Source: an uncultured Blautia sp. (GTDB lineage Bacteria; Bacillota; Clostridia; Lachnospirales; Lachnospiraceae). From it: a DNA stretch of 64,000 bases. The stretch spans positions 62,001 to 126,000 of the forward strand of contig URVB01000005.1 of assembly GCA_900551075.1 (NCBI GenBank). The letters are read 5' to 3'. Under the pieces are notes generated by a model. That model worked only from the letters and a program-made list of their open reading frames with translations. It ran no database searches and was not told where the DNA came from. Shown piece by piece: positions 44,341 to 53,195 of the stretch. The translations under genes and the position numbers were made by a program. Position 1 is the first letter of the stretch, and each line of letters starts with the position of its first letter.

Positions 44341-44367
44341 GCAGCTCTGCGTTTAACGCAGAGCTGC
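44341..44367. terminator. Bidirectional terminator
   Basis: Perfect 11-bp stem (GCAGCTCTGCG / CGCAGAGCTGC) with a 5-base loop, then AAAGCTTTTT. It overlaps the stop of the convergent AraC gene. Confidence 0.8.
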
Positions 44368-45210
44368 AAAGCTTTTTCTGTATTGTGACGGGGAAGTCCC
44401 GGTCTGTTTTTTGAATACCCGGCTGAAATATAAGGGGTTGTCATATCCGATATGGGATGCGATTTCGTTGATATTATAATCTGTATTTTCCAGAAGATTC
44501 TGTGCAGTTGCAATTCGGATAGATGTAATATACTGCGCAGGCGTCATGCCTGTGAACTGTTTAAAGCTTCTGATAAACCAGCAGGTGCTGACATGGAGGG
44601 ATGCCGCATATTCCGAAACGGAAATGGGGGCGTTGAAATTTCCATTGAAGAAGTGAGCTGCACGATCCATTTCTTTTTGAATCTTACTGTTTGTATAGGG
44701 GATTTCCAGAAGCTGCCTGTGGATGAGGAGGAAAAGCTGCTGGAGCAGAAGGGCGAGCAGTTCCTCAAAGGAGGGTCTGCATATCTGCAATTCGTGGATA
44801 ATCTGCCGGAAAAGCTTAAGATAATCCGGAGAGGTACCCGTACGTAAAATCCGTTCAGATACGGGAATTCCATAGTGTTCTAAAATCTGTTCCACATCAC
44901 TTCCGGTAAAATGCACCCAGTAAATTTCCGTTTGATCTTTGGAATGAAAGCTATAACGCTGGGGTACACCCGGGCGGTAGAGCACCATATGTCCTGCCGT
45001 AAGCACCTCTTCTTTATCCCCAAAAAAGAAATGTGCTTTTCCGGAAGCCAGATAAAGGAGCTGGTAATCCTTGCGGCCATTGGGACGATGGGTATTGATG
45101 CTGGGCTGTGTACGCAGATGATAGGTACCACAGCTTTCCACGATCAGAGGCCGGCTGTGGTCCTCCACATCTGCCCTTTTGTTATTCAGATAACCGCTGT
45201 CCGTATACAT
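44353..45210 (-). CDS. AraC-family regulator of the beta-galactosidase
   Basis: 285 residues. N-terminal cupin sugar-binding domain (about 20-150; GHMVLYRPGVPQRY) and C-terminal double HTH (about 185-285; SVSEYAASLHVSTCWFIRSFKQ and IGYDNPLYFSRVFKKQTGTSPSQYR). Divergent from lacZ with a 153-base gap containing a perfect inverted repeat. Likely activates lacZ in response to a galactoside or related sugar. Confidence 0.9.
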   Translation of the reverse strand: MYTDSGYLNNKRADVEDHSRPLIVESCGTYHLRTQPSINTHRPNGRKDYQLLYLASGKAHFFFGDKEEVLTAGHMVLYRPGVPQRYSFHSKDQTEIYWVHFTGSDVEQILEHYGIPVSERILRTGTSPDYLKLFRQIIHELQICRPSFEELLALLLQQLFLLIHRQLLEIPYTNSKIQKEMDRAAHFFNGNFNAPISVSEYAASLHVSTCWFIRSFKQFTGMTPAQYITSIRIATAQNLLENTDYNINEIASHIGYDNPLYFSRVFKKQTGTSPSQYRKSFAALR

Positions 45211-45295
45211 ATGAGTTTATCCTTTCTATTAGATTATGCATGTATTTATGGATTTTATAAAATACATTGTATCATTTTGTGCATGTTTTGTCTAA

Positions 45296-45353
45296 TCCCG
45301 TTTATAGTATTTGAGAGAAGGATATTCTATAATTAGGTTCACTATAAACGGGA
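45296..45353 (+). promoter_or_regulatory. lacZ control region with perfect 13-bp inverted repeat
   Basis: TCCCGTTTATAGT (45296-45308) and ACTATAAACGGGA (45341-45353) flank a TATAAT (45328-45333) that lacks a good -35. The right arm runs into the GGGAGG ribosome site of lacZ. The arms are probably binding sites of the divergent AraC protein, one upstream and one downstream of the promoter. Confidence 0.6.
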
Positions 45354-45363
45354 GGAATTTGCG

Positions 45364-48300
45364 ATGATTGTACCAGGATATTACGAAAATTTACACGTGC
45401 TGCATGAAAATACCATGCCGAACCGGGCATATTATATCCCTGCATCCAGGAGAATGGACAATCTGGCGGAGCAGAGGGAAGAATCTGACAGAATGCAATT
45501 ACTGACGGGAGAATGGAAATTCCGTCTTTTTGAGACGATTTATGATGTAAAAGAGAAATTTTTTGAAGAGGATTATGATGCGCGTAGCTTTGATAAAATA
45601 AAAGTACCGGGAGTTTGGCAGATGTCCGGTTACGATCAGCATCAGTATACAAATACCAGATATCCGTTTCCGGTAGATCCGCCCTATGTTCCGCACGCGA
45701 ACCCCTGCGGGGCATATATCCGTACCTTTTCGTATCAGCGGGAAGAAAGAGCCCCAAAAGCATATCTGAATTTTGAGGGAGTGGATTCCTGTTTTTACGT
45801 ATGGCTGAACGGAAGATATGTGGGATACAGCCAGGTTTCCCATGCGACAAGTGAGTTTGATGTGACGGATTATTTGAGGGACGGCGAAAACAAAATTGCG
45901 GTTCTGGTGCTGAAATGGTGCGATGGAAGCTATCTGGAGGATCAGGATAAATTCCGGATGAGCGGGATTTTTCGGGACGTATACCTGCTGAAACGGGCAG
46001 AACAGGGGATTTTTGATTTTTTTGCGGTTGCGGAAATAAAAAAAGAGTCAGCGGAAGTTGCCATTCGTTTTCGTTATCTGGATGAGCAGATTCCAATACA
46101 TGTGTGTATATATGACGCGGAAAATCATTTGACAGCGGAAGGGGATGCGAAGCTTTGGGATAAAGAAAACGACGGGTATCAGGCCGGTGTCCGTCTGAGC
46201 ATCCGGGAGCCGAAGCTCTGGAATGCGGAGGTTCCCTATCTTTATACCATTACTTACAATACCGGGGATGAAGTCATTACGGACAGAATTGGAATCCGCG
46301 AAATCTGTATTACGGACAGAGCGGTTTTTGTAAATGGCAGCCCGGTGAAGTTTCGGGGTGTAAACCGCCATGAAGCAGACCCGGTGTCGGGATTTACAGT
46401 TTCTATGGAACAGATGAAAAAAGATCTGTTTTTGATGAAGCAGCACAATGTCAATGCAATACGTACCAGTCATTATCCGGATATTCCGCAGTTCTATCAG
46501 CTTTGTGATGAATATGGTTTTTTTGTGATTGATGAGGCGGACAACGAAAGCCATGGAACCGCAGACATTTATCAGAGAGACACAAGCTGGGAGAACCGCA
46601 GCCAATGCTGGAATCGGTTGATCGCAGATAATCCGGAATTTATTGATGCAACTCTTGACCGGATACAGAGCTGTGTACACAGGGATAAAAACCGTCCGTG
46701 TGTAGTTATTTGGTCTATGGGAAATGAAAGTGCATATGGCTGTACCTTTGAGCAGGCATTGAAATGGACGAAAGACTTTGACAAGAGCCGTCTTACCCAT
46801 TATGAAAGTGCACGCTATACGGCCAATGACCGTAAATATGATTATTCCAATCTGGATCTGCACAGCAGAATGTATCCTTCTATAGAGGAAATCAATGAGT
46901 ATTTTGGAAATGATCCGGATAAGCCGTATATCCTTTGTGAATACAGTCATGCTATGGGAAACGGACCGGGGGACCTGGAGGACTACTTCCATGTTATCCA
47001 AAAATATGATGGCTTCTGCGGAGGTTTTGTGTGGGAATGGTGTGACCATGCAATTTATAAAGGAGAGAGCCGGGAAAACAAAAAGATGTATGATTACGGC
47101 GGAGATCACGGGGAATATCTCCACGATGGAAACTTCTGTGTGGATGGATTGGTTTATCCGGACCGCAGGCCGCATACGGGGCTATTGGAATTCAAAAATG
47201 TAAACCGTCCGGTTCGGGCAGTGGCATTTGACCAGGAACGGATGGAAGTTACCCTGCACAATTATATGGATTTTGTAAATGTGAAGGATCATTTGACTCT
47301 TTCTTATGAAGTAAATTGCGATGGGGAAGTGACAGCCCGCGATAAGGTCTTATCAGGAGAGCTGCCCTCCATAGAGCCTCATGGGGAGGCCGTGCTGAAG
47401 CTGAAGGTTCCTGTACCGGAAAGCGGAAAATGCTACCTGAAAATCTATTACTATCCGATAAAAGCGACGAAACTGTTTCCGGAAGGCTCCTGTCTGGGCT
47501 TCGATGAAATTCGCCTGACCAACGGCAGTCCTTTGAACAGAAGGAAAGCAAAGCTGCTTATGGAAGGAACAGAGGATGCCGTTGGTATCCATGTAGAAGA
47601 GGACGACAGATATTTATATGTAAGCCATAAAGATTTCGTTTATGTTTACAATAAATGCACGGGATTATTTGAAAACATGACGTATGGGCAGAAGGAGCTT
47701 CTAAAGCGCCCAATGGAGCTGAATATCTGGAGGGCTCCCACTGACAATGACCGGAATATAAAAAAGGAGTGGCTGTCAGCTCATTATAACAGGGCTCTTC
47801 CAAGAGCTTACCGCACAGAGTGGAGTATGGAGGGCGGACAGGTCCGTATCTGCAGTACCATGTCCATGGCTGCGGCAGCTATCCAGAAGATTTTGGAAGT
47901 TGACGTTACATATGTAATTGGAAATACGGGAAAACTGGAAATCGATATGGCAGTACGGCGTGATATGGAGTTTCCGGAGCTACCTCGTTTTGGTATCCGG
48001 TTGTTTCTGCCAAAGGAGCTTAAGGACGTTACTTATTATGGAATGGGGCCGCAGGAGAGCTACCGTGATAAATGCAGAGCGAGCAGCCATGGCAGATATT
48101 CCGGAAGCGTCTGCTCTATGCATGAGGACTATGTAAGGCCACAGGAAAACGGAAGCCATTACGACTGCGATTATGTACTTATAAAAGGAGAAAATACCGG
48201 ATTGGCGGCAGCAGGATATCAGGCGTTTTCATTTAATGCGTCACAATATACACAGGAGGAGCTGACAGAAAAAGCGCATAATTATGAACTAAAGCCGTGC

Positions 48301-48453
48301 GGATATACGGTGCTGTGCCTGGATTACTGTCAGAACGGGATTGGCTCAAATAGCTGCGGACCAAGACTTTTGGAAGCATACAGGATGGAACAGGAGAGCT
48401 TCCGTTTTCATATCAAATTAGTACCTTACAATCCAACTGCCGATAAAATATAA
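45364..48453 (+). CDS. lacZ: Beta-galactosidase, GH2 (LacZ type)
   Basis: 1029 residues, the normal full LacZ length. Sugar-binding domain (about 45-220), immunoglobulin-like domain, TIM barrel (about 330-620) and a C-terminal beta-sandwich domain (about 740-1025). Acid/base Glu455 in WSMGNES and nucleophile Glu526 in LCEYSHAMGNG. No signal peptide, so it cleaves imported galactosides. The start has GGGAGGAAT upstream. galK and galT lie 14 kb downstream, completing the route. Confidence 0.95.
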   Translation: MIVPGYYENLHVLHENTMPNRAYYIPASRRMDNLAEQREESDRMQLLTGEWKFRLFETIYDVKEKFFEEDYDARSFDKIKVPGVWQMSGYDQHQYTNTRYPFPVDPPYVPHANPCGAYIRTFSYQREERAPKAYLNFEGVDSCFYVWLNGRYVGYSQVSHATSEFDVTDYLRDGENKIAVLVLKWCDGSYLEDQDKFRMSGIFRDVYLLKRAEQGIFDFFAVAEIKKESAEVAIRFRYLDEQIPIHVCIYDAENHLTAEGDAKLWDKENDGYQAGVRLSIREPKLWNAEVPYLYTITYNTGDEVITDRIGIREICITDRAVFVNGSPVKFRGVNRHEADPVSGFTVSMEQMKKDLFLMKQHNVNAIRTSHYPDIPQFYQLCDEYGFFVIDEADNESHGTADIYQRDTSWENRSQCWNRLIADNPEFIDATLDRIQSCVHRDKNRPCVVIWSMGNESAYGCTFEQALKWTKDFDKSRLTHYESARYTANDRKYDYSNLDLHSRMYPSIEEINEYFGNDPDKPYILCEYSHAMGNGPGDLEDYFHVIQKYDGFCGGFVWEWCDHAIYKGESRENKKMYDYGGDHGEYLHDGNFCVDGLVYPDRRPHTGLLEFKNVNRPVRAVAFDQERMEVTLHNYMDFVNVKDHLTLSYEVNCDGEVTARDKVLSGELPSIEPHGEAVLKLKVPVPESGKCYLKIYYYPIKATKLFPEGSCLGFDEIRLTNGSPLNRRKAKLLMEGTEDAVGIHVEEDDRYLYVSHKDFVYVYNKCTGLFENMTYGQKELLKRPMELNIWRAPTDNDRNIKKEWLSAHYNRALPRAYRTEWSMEGGQVRICSTMSMAAAAIQKILEVDVTYVIGNTGKLEIDMAVRRDMEFPELPRFGIRLFLPKELKDVTYYGMGPQESYRDKCRASSHGRYSGSVCSMHEDYVRPQENGSHYDCDYVLIKGENTGLAAAGYQAFSFNASQYTQEELTEKAHNYELKPCGYTVLCLDYCQNGIGSNSCGPRLLEAYRMEQESFRFHIKLVPYNPTADKI

Positions 48454-48470
48454 AAGTATACATTTTGAAA

Positions 48471-48516
48471 AAAGGGCATGGAAAAGCTGTATAAAGCCTT
48501 TTCCGTGTCCTTTTTC
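48471..48516. terminator. Terminator between lacZ and nagB
   Basis: GGGCATGGAAAAG...CCTTTTCCGTGTCC stem (two mismatches or wobble pairs) with AAAA before and TTTTT after, serving the convergent lacZ and nagB genes. Confidence 0.8.
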
Positions 48517-48523
48517 TCTCGGC

Positions 48524-49258
48524 TTATTCCATATTTATCATGCTCATGGCATCCTTGTCAGCAACAACAGTGACATTGCTGTGAAGCTGCAGGATCGATG
48601 CCGGAAGAGCAGGTGTAACAGGACCGTACAGAGCCTTATTCAGGGCGTCTGCCTTACTCTTTCCGCTTACAATCAATAGGATTTTTTCTGCCTGCAGGAT
48701 GTTTTTGATACCCATGGTGTATGCCTGACGGGGAACATCCTTCTCGCATTCAAAGAAACGTTTATTAGCATCTATGGTGCTCTGCGTGAGGTCCACACAG
48801 TGGGTTTTGCACACAAAGCAATCAGACGGTTCGTTGAAGCCGATGTGTCCATTATTGCCGAGACCCAGAAGCTGCAGATCAACTCCTCCGGTTCGTTCAA
48901 TGATCTCGTTGTATTCACTGCAGGCCTTTTCTGAGTCTGTTTCCAGCCCATTGGGAATAAAAGTACGTGATTTGTTTATATTAACATGGTCAAACAAATT
49001 TGTATTCATAAAATAACGATAACTTTGGGGATTGTCAGGTGCAAGTCCTCTGTATTCGTCCAGATTGACGCTTGTAACATTTGAGAAGTCCAATTCTTCA
49101 TTTTTGTAGCGTTCAATGAGCTGCTGATAGACGCCTACCGGAGAAGAACCGGTGGCAAGTCCGAGTACGCAATTGGGTTTTAAAAGTATCTGCGCGGCAA
49201 TAATACGTGCGGCTTTGAGACTCATATCCTGGTAGTTTTCTGCTTTGTAAATTATCAT
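48524..49258 (-). CDS. nagB: Glucosamine-6-phosphate deaminase
   Basis: 244 residues. NagB signatures: LGLATGSSPVGVYQ phosphate loop, VNLDEYRGL, and GLGNNGHIGFNEP with the catalytic His. Converts GlcN-6-P to fructose-6-P and ammonia. It lies alone on the minus strand, divergent from nanE, but completes the nan/nag pathway. Its promoter TTGTAA-N16-TATACT faces the nanE promoter across shared repeat motifs. Confidence 0.95.
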   Translation of the reverse strand: MIIYKAENYQDMSLKAARIIAAQILLKPNCVLGLATGSSPVGVYQQLIERYKNEELDFSNVTSVNLDEYRGLAPDNPQSYRYFMNTNLFDHVNINKSRTFIPNGLETDSEKACSEYNEIIERTGGVDLQLLGLGNNGHIGFNEPSDCFVCKTHCVDLTQSTIDANKRFFECEKDVPRQAYTMGIKNILQAEKILLIVSGKSKADALNKALYGPVTPALPASILQLHSNVTVVADKDAMSMINME

Positions 49259-49320
49259 AACTGTTCTCCCTTCTTTGTCCTGGATTTCTTTTTTAGTTGA
49301 AAGAAATGTCTCTGTTGAAT

Positions 49321-49505
49321 AGTATATCCGAACAAAGATTATTTACAATATGTTTGTAAAAGGTAGAAAGAAGTCTCAGGAATTTGTACAAAACTTCCAA
49401 AAAGAAACAAAAAAAACAGCGGGAAAAAGGGTAGGATTAGAAAACTTCAAAAGTACTTTCAGAAGTCTTAGAAAATATTGAAAATCATTTTAGAAAAGAT
49501 ATACT
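49321..49505. promoter_or_regulatory. Divergent nagB / nan operon promoters with duplicated motifs
   Basis: Minus strand: nagB -10 (49321-49326) and -35 (49343-49348). Plus strand: nanE -35 TTGAAA (49478-49483), 16-base spacer, TATACT (49500-49505). Between them motif A (AGAAGTCTyAGrAA) occurs at 49369-49382 and 49461-49475. Motif B (AsAAAACTTCmAAAA) occurs at 49388-49404 and 49439-49454. All are in the same orientation, in the order A-B-B-A. These are candidate sites of the operon's RpiR-type regulator. Confidence 0.6.
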
Positions 49506-49534
49506 GAGGTCATCAAGTGAGGAGGCAAACGAAG

Positions 49535-50221
49535 ATGAATGAGAGAGTAGAAAATCTGAAAGGTAAGTTGATCGTATCCTGTCAGGCTCTGCCGAACGAA
49601 CCACTGCATTCTTCTTTTATTATGGGCAGAATGGCACGGGCAGCCCTGGAAGGCGGTGCATGTGGGATACGGGCAAATACCAGGGAGGATATTCTGGAAA
49701 TTCAATCACAGGTCAATCTTCCTATTATCGGCATTGTAAAAAGAGATTACAGTGACAGCAATGTGTATATCACACCGACTTTGCGGGAGATTGAAGAGCT
49801 TATGGAAGTGAAGCCGGAAATCATAGCAGTTGATGCCACCGGACGGCTGCGTCCGGGGAAGGTGACACTTGCTGAATTTTTCCATGAAATCAGGGAAAAG
49901 TATCCGGATCAGCTCTTTATGGCAGACTGTTCCACTGTGGAAGAGGCATTGTATGCAGATGAATTGGGATTTGATTTTATCGGCACGACCATGGTTGGAT
50001 ACACAGAAGAAAGTAGGGGATTGAAAATTGAAGAGGATGATTTCGCAATTCTCAGAGAGATTGTCGCAAAAGCAAAACACCCGGTGATTGCGGAAGGAAA
50101 TATCAATACACCGGAAAAAGCCAGGAGAGTCATTGGGCTAGGGGCCTTCAGTGTTGTAGTTGGCTCTGTTATCACAAGACCGCAGATGATTACCCGTTCA
50201 TTTGCAGAAGTTTTAAAATAG
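49535..50221 (+). CDS. nanE: N-acetylmannosamine-6-phosphate 2-epimerase
   Basis: 228 residues from ATG 49535 (GTGAGGAGG upstream, which excludes the GTG at 49517). TIM-barrel NanE: CQALPNEPLHSSFIMGRMARAA start, Lys in GIVKRDY, Asp/Glu in the VDATGR segment, and AEGNINTPEKA phosphate region. Converts ManNAc-6-P to GlcNAc-6-P. First gene of a seven-gene operon. Confidence 0.95.
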   Translation: MNERVENLKGKLIVSCQALPNEPLHSSFIMGRMARAALEGGACGIRANTREDILEIQSQVNLPIIGIVKRDYSDSNVYITPTLREIEELMEVKPEIIAVDATGRLRPGKVTLAEFFHEIREKYPDQLFMADCSTVEEALYADELGFDFIGTTMVGYTEESRGLKIEEDDFAILREIVAKAKHPVIAEGNINTPEKARRVIGLGAFSVVVGSVITRPQMITRSFAEVLK

Positions 50222-50239
50222 TAGGAAGGAGAATGGACT

Positions 50240-51160
50240 ATGAGAAATTTAGAAAAGTACAAAGGTGTGATTCCGGCATTTTATGCATGCTATGACAGGG
50301 AAGGAAACATTAGCCCCGAGGGAGTACGGGCACTGACAAAGTATTTTATTGAAAAAGGTGTAAAGGGCTTATACGTAAATGGATCCTCCGGTGAGTGCAT
50401 TTATCAGAGTGTGGAAGACCGGAAGGTTGTTCTGGAGAACGTAATGAAGGCAGGAAAAGGACAGCTCACGGTGATTGCGCATGTAGCCTGCAATAATACC
50501 AGGGACAGTATCGAGCTGGCAAAGCATGCCGAAGCTCTCGGCGCAGATGCAATTGCAGCGATTCCGCCGATCTATTTCCGCCTTCCGGAATACGCGATCG
50601 CAAAATACTGGAATGATATCAGTGCAGCCGCTCCAAATACAGACTTTGTAATTTATAATATTCCGCAGCTTGCAGGTGTTTCTCTGACAATGAATTTGTT
50701 TGCGGAAATGCGTAAGAATCCCTGTGTGATAGGAGTGAAGAATTCCTCTATGCCGGTACAGGATATTCAGATGTTCAAGCAGGCGGCGGGAGAAGATTAT
50801 ATTGTATTCAACGGCCCGGATGAGCAATTTATCAGCGGACGCGTGATAGGCGCGGAAGGCGGAATCGGCGGTACTTATGGGGTGATGCCGGAACTGTTCC
50901 TGAAGATGGATGAATATGTCAGAGCCGGAGAAATGGAAAGGGCCTGTGAAATCCAGTATGCAGTGAATGAAATTATCTATAAGATGTGTTCTGCGCATGG
51001 AAATATGTATGGCGTGATTAAAGCAATCCTGAAAATTAATGAAGGACTGGAATTGGGAGGAGTACGGGAACCTCTGCCGTCTTTGCTAGACAGAGATATG
51101 CACATTGTTGAGGAAGCTGCAAAAATGATCCGTGATGCAAAAGCCGCATATCTGAAATAA
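50240..51160 (+). CDS. nanA: N-acetylneuraminate lyase (DHDPS superfamily)
   Basis: 306 residues. Schiff-base Lys167 in GVKNSS, Tyr in IYNIPQ, and the pyruvate-carboxylate site YVNGSSGE. Splits Neu5Ac into ManNAc and pyruvate. GTAGGAAGGAG precedes ATG 50240. The surrounding genes make the sialic-acid assignment safe against other members of the superfamily. Confidence 0.93.
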   Translation: MRNLEKYKGVIPAFYACYDREGNISPEGVRALTKYFIEKGVKGLYVNGSSGECIYQSVEDRKVVLENVMKAGKGQLTVIAHVACNNTRDSIELAKHAEALGADAIAAIPPIYFRLPEYAIAKYWNDISAAAPNTDFVIYNIPQLAGVSLTMNLFAEMRKNPCVIGVKNSSMPVQDIQMFKQAAGEDYIVFNGPDEQFISGRVIGAEGGIGGTYGVMPELFLKMDEYVRAGEMERACEIQYAVNEIIYKMCSAHGNMYGVIKAILKINEGLELGGVREPLPSLLDRDMHIVEEAAKMIRDAKAAYLK

Positions 51161-51180
51161 ACAAAAGGGGGAGAAATATT

Positions 51181-52710
51181 ATGCAGGGATTTACGAAAAT
51201 TGACTTTGTAATTCTGGTGGTATATCTTGGAGCCGTATTGCTTGCGGGACTTCATTTTGCCAAGAAGGATATGAAAGGAAAAGAGTATTTTAAGAGCGAT
51301 GGAACAGTGCCGTGGTGGGTAACTTCCGTATCCATATTTGCAACGCTTTTAAGCCCGATTTCTTTTTTGTCTCTTGCCGGAAATTCTTATGCAGGGACGT
51401 GGATCATGTGGTTTGCACAGTTAGGTATGCTGCTGGCAATCCCTCTTACGATTAAATTTTTTCTGCCGATTTACAGCAGGCTGGATATTGATACCGCGTA
51501 TCATTATCTGGAACTGCGGTTTGGAAGCAAGGGGCTGCGTGTGCTCGGTGCCATTATGTTCATCATTTACCAGGTAGGGCGTATGTCCATTATCATGTAC
51601 CTGCCGTGTATGGTGCTCGGCAATCTGACTGGAATCAGCGTGAATCTGCTGATCGTGATCATGGGTGTGATTGCAATTATCTACTCCTATACAGGCGGAT
51701 TGAAATCCGTGCTCTGGACGGATTTCATTCAGGGCTCCGTTCTTTTAATTGGTGTTACGGCAGCACTAGTATTTCTGATCGTGCACATTGATGGCGGCAT
51801 GGGTGCAATTTTTACGGCTTTCACCCGGGAAGGGAAATTCATTTCCGCCGACCAGCCGGTTTTTGACATTAATCTTTTGAAAGACAGTGTATTTCTTTTG
51901 ATCGTCGGCGCCGGCTTTAATACTATGGGCTCCTATGTATCCAGCCAGGATATTGTGCAGCGTTTTACCACGACTACAGACACCAGGAAGCTGAATAAGA
52001 TGATGCTCACCAATGGTGCGCTGTCCATCTTTATTGCAACTGTATTTTATCTGATTGGTACCGGGCTCTATGTATTTTACCAGCAGAATGCTCTGCCGCC
52101 TGCAGCAGCGCAGGACCAGATTTTTGCTTCCTATATTGCCTTTGAGCTTCCGGTAGGTGTGACAGGACTGCTATTGGCGGCAATTTATGCAGCTTCCCAG
52201 TCTACCTTATCCACAGGGCTGAATTCTGTAGCTGCAAGCTGGACGCTGGATATTCAGGAGCGTTTAACGAAAAAGGAGCTGAGCTTCGAAAAACAGACGA
52301 AGATTGGTCAGTATGTATCACTGATCGTCGGTGTCTTTGCGATTGTCGTGTCAATCGTCCTGGCAAACGGAGGAATTAAATCCGCATACGAATGGTTTAA
52401 CGGATTTATGGGATTGGTACTCGGAATTTTGATCGGAACATTTATTTTGGGTGCTTTTACAAAGGTTGCAAATACCTTTGGTGCGACGCTTGCATTTATT
52501 GCGTCCTCCGCAGTTATGGTTGGGATTAAGTACTTTGCGCCTGCAGGTTCTGTTTCTATCTGGTCCTATTCTATTATTTCCATAGCAGTATCTTTGGTAG
52601 TAGGAATTCCGGCAAGTATGATCTGGCGCAAGGTAAAAGGCGATCATTCTGTACCTGCACCGTATACCACCATTTATAAGCTCGACAAACAGAAGGAGGA
52701 TATGTTATGA
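51181..52710 (+). CDS. Sodium:solute symporter, probable sialic acid transporter
   Basis: 509 residues with 13 hydrophobic segments. SSS family features: YTGGLKSVLWTDFIQG and ASQSTLSTGLNSVAASWTLDI. Located between nanA and the YhcH gene, so Neu5Ac (or a derivative such as 2,7-anhydro-Neu5Ac) is the likely substrate. No dedicated oxidoreductase for the anhydro form is present, so plain Neu5Ac is preferred. The stop overlaps the next ATG. Confidence 0.88.
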   Translation: MQGFTKIDFVILVVYLGAVLLAGLHFAKKDMKGKEYFKSDGTVPWWVTSVSIFATLLSPISFLSLAGNSYAGTWIMWFAQLGMLLAIPLTIKFFLPIYSRLDIDTAYHYLELRFGSKGLRVLGAIMFIIYQVGRMSIIMYLPCMVLGNLTGISVNLLIVIMGVIAIIYSYTGGLKSVLWTDFIQGSVLLIGVTAALVFLIVHIDGGMGAIFTAFTREGKFISADQPVFDINLLKDSVFLLIVGAGFNTMGSYVSSQDIVQRFTTTTDTRKLNKMMLTNGALSIFIATVFYLIGTGLYVFYQQNALPPAAAQDQIFASYIAFELPVGVTGLLLAAIYAASQSTLSTGLNSVAASWTLDIQERLTKKELSFEKQTKIGQYVSLIVGVFAIVVSIVLANGGIKSAYEWFNGFMGLVLGILIGTFILGAFTKVANTFGATLAFIASSAVMVGIKYFAPAGSVSIWSYSIISIAVSLVVGIPASMIWRKVKGDHSVPAPYTTIYKLDKQKEDML

Positions 52711-53159
52711 TTTTTGGTAATATTCAGAATTTGGAAGAATATCCGTTTCTGGAAAAAGAGATTATGGAATGCTTTGCATACGCAGGGAGTCATGATCTGA
52801 CAGCATTTGAGACAGGCACCCATGAAATTGACGGTCAGCGGTTGTTTGTTAATATTGTGGAGTATACGACCACTGCGCCGGAAAACCGGTTTTGGGAGGC
52901 GCATAAACAGTATTTGGATGTACATTTTATGCTCAGCGGTACGGAGCAGATTGATCTGAACTTTATCCGGAATATGGAACAAAAAGAATTTGTAGAGCAG
53001 GATGATTTTCTTCCGCTGGAAGGGCCGAAGAACAGCTCTGTTGTTCTTAAGGAGAATGATTTTCTGATCTGTTTTCCAAGTGACGGACACCGTACCGCAG
53101 TTGCAGTGAACGAACCGGTTGCCATAAAAAAGGCGATTTTTAAGGTGCGTCTGAAATAG
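52707..53159 (+). CDS. YhcH/YjgK/YiaL-family protein (NanQ-like)
   Basis: 150 residues, cupin-like fold typical of the DUF386 family (VNIVEYTT, HKQYLDVHFMLSGTEQI, FPSDGHRTAV with the metal His residues). In E. coli the member NanQ speeds anomer conversion of sialic acid. Translationally coupled to the symporter (ATGA). A similar role here is well supported by context. Confidence 0.88.
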   Translation: MIFGNIQNLEEYPFLEKEIMECFAYAGSHDLTAFETGTHEIDGQRLFVNIVEYTTTAPENRFWEAHKQYLDVHFMLSGTEQIDLNFIRNMEQKEFVEQDDFLPLEGPKNSSVVLKENDFLICFPSDGHRTAVAVNEPVAIKKAIFKVRLK

Positions 53160-53195
53160 TTGATGACAATGGATTTGCACAAAGGGAAAGCAGCT

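Noticed and set aside
45302..46096. 264-residue minus-strand frame over the lacZ 5' end
   Set aside because: Complementary to well-supported lacZ codons; chance frame in GC-richer coding sequence.
46048..47175. 375-residue minus-strand frame inside lacZ
   Set aside because: Long but antisense to the GH2 barrel with intact catalytic residues; no ribosome site.
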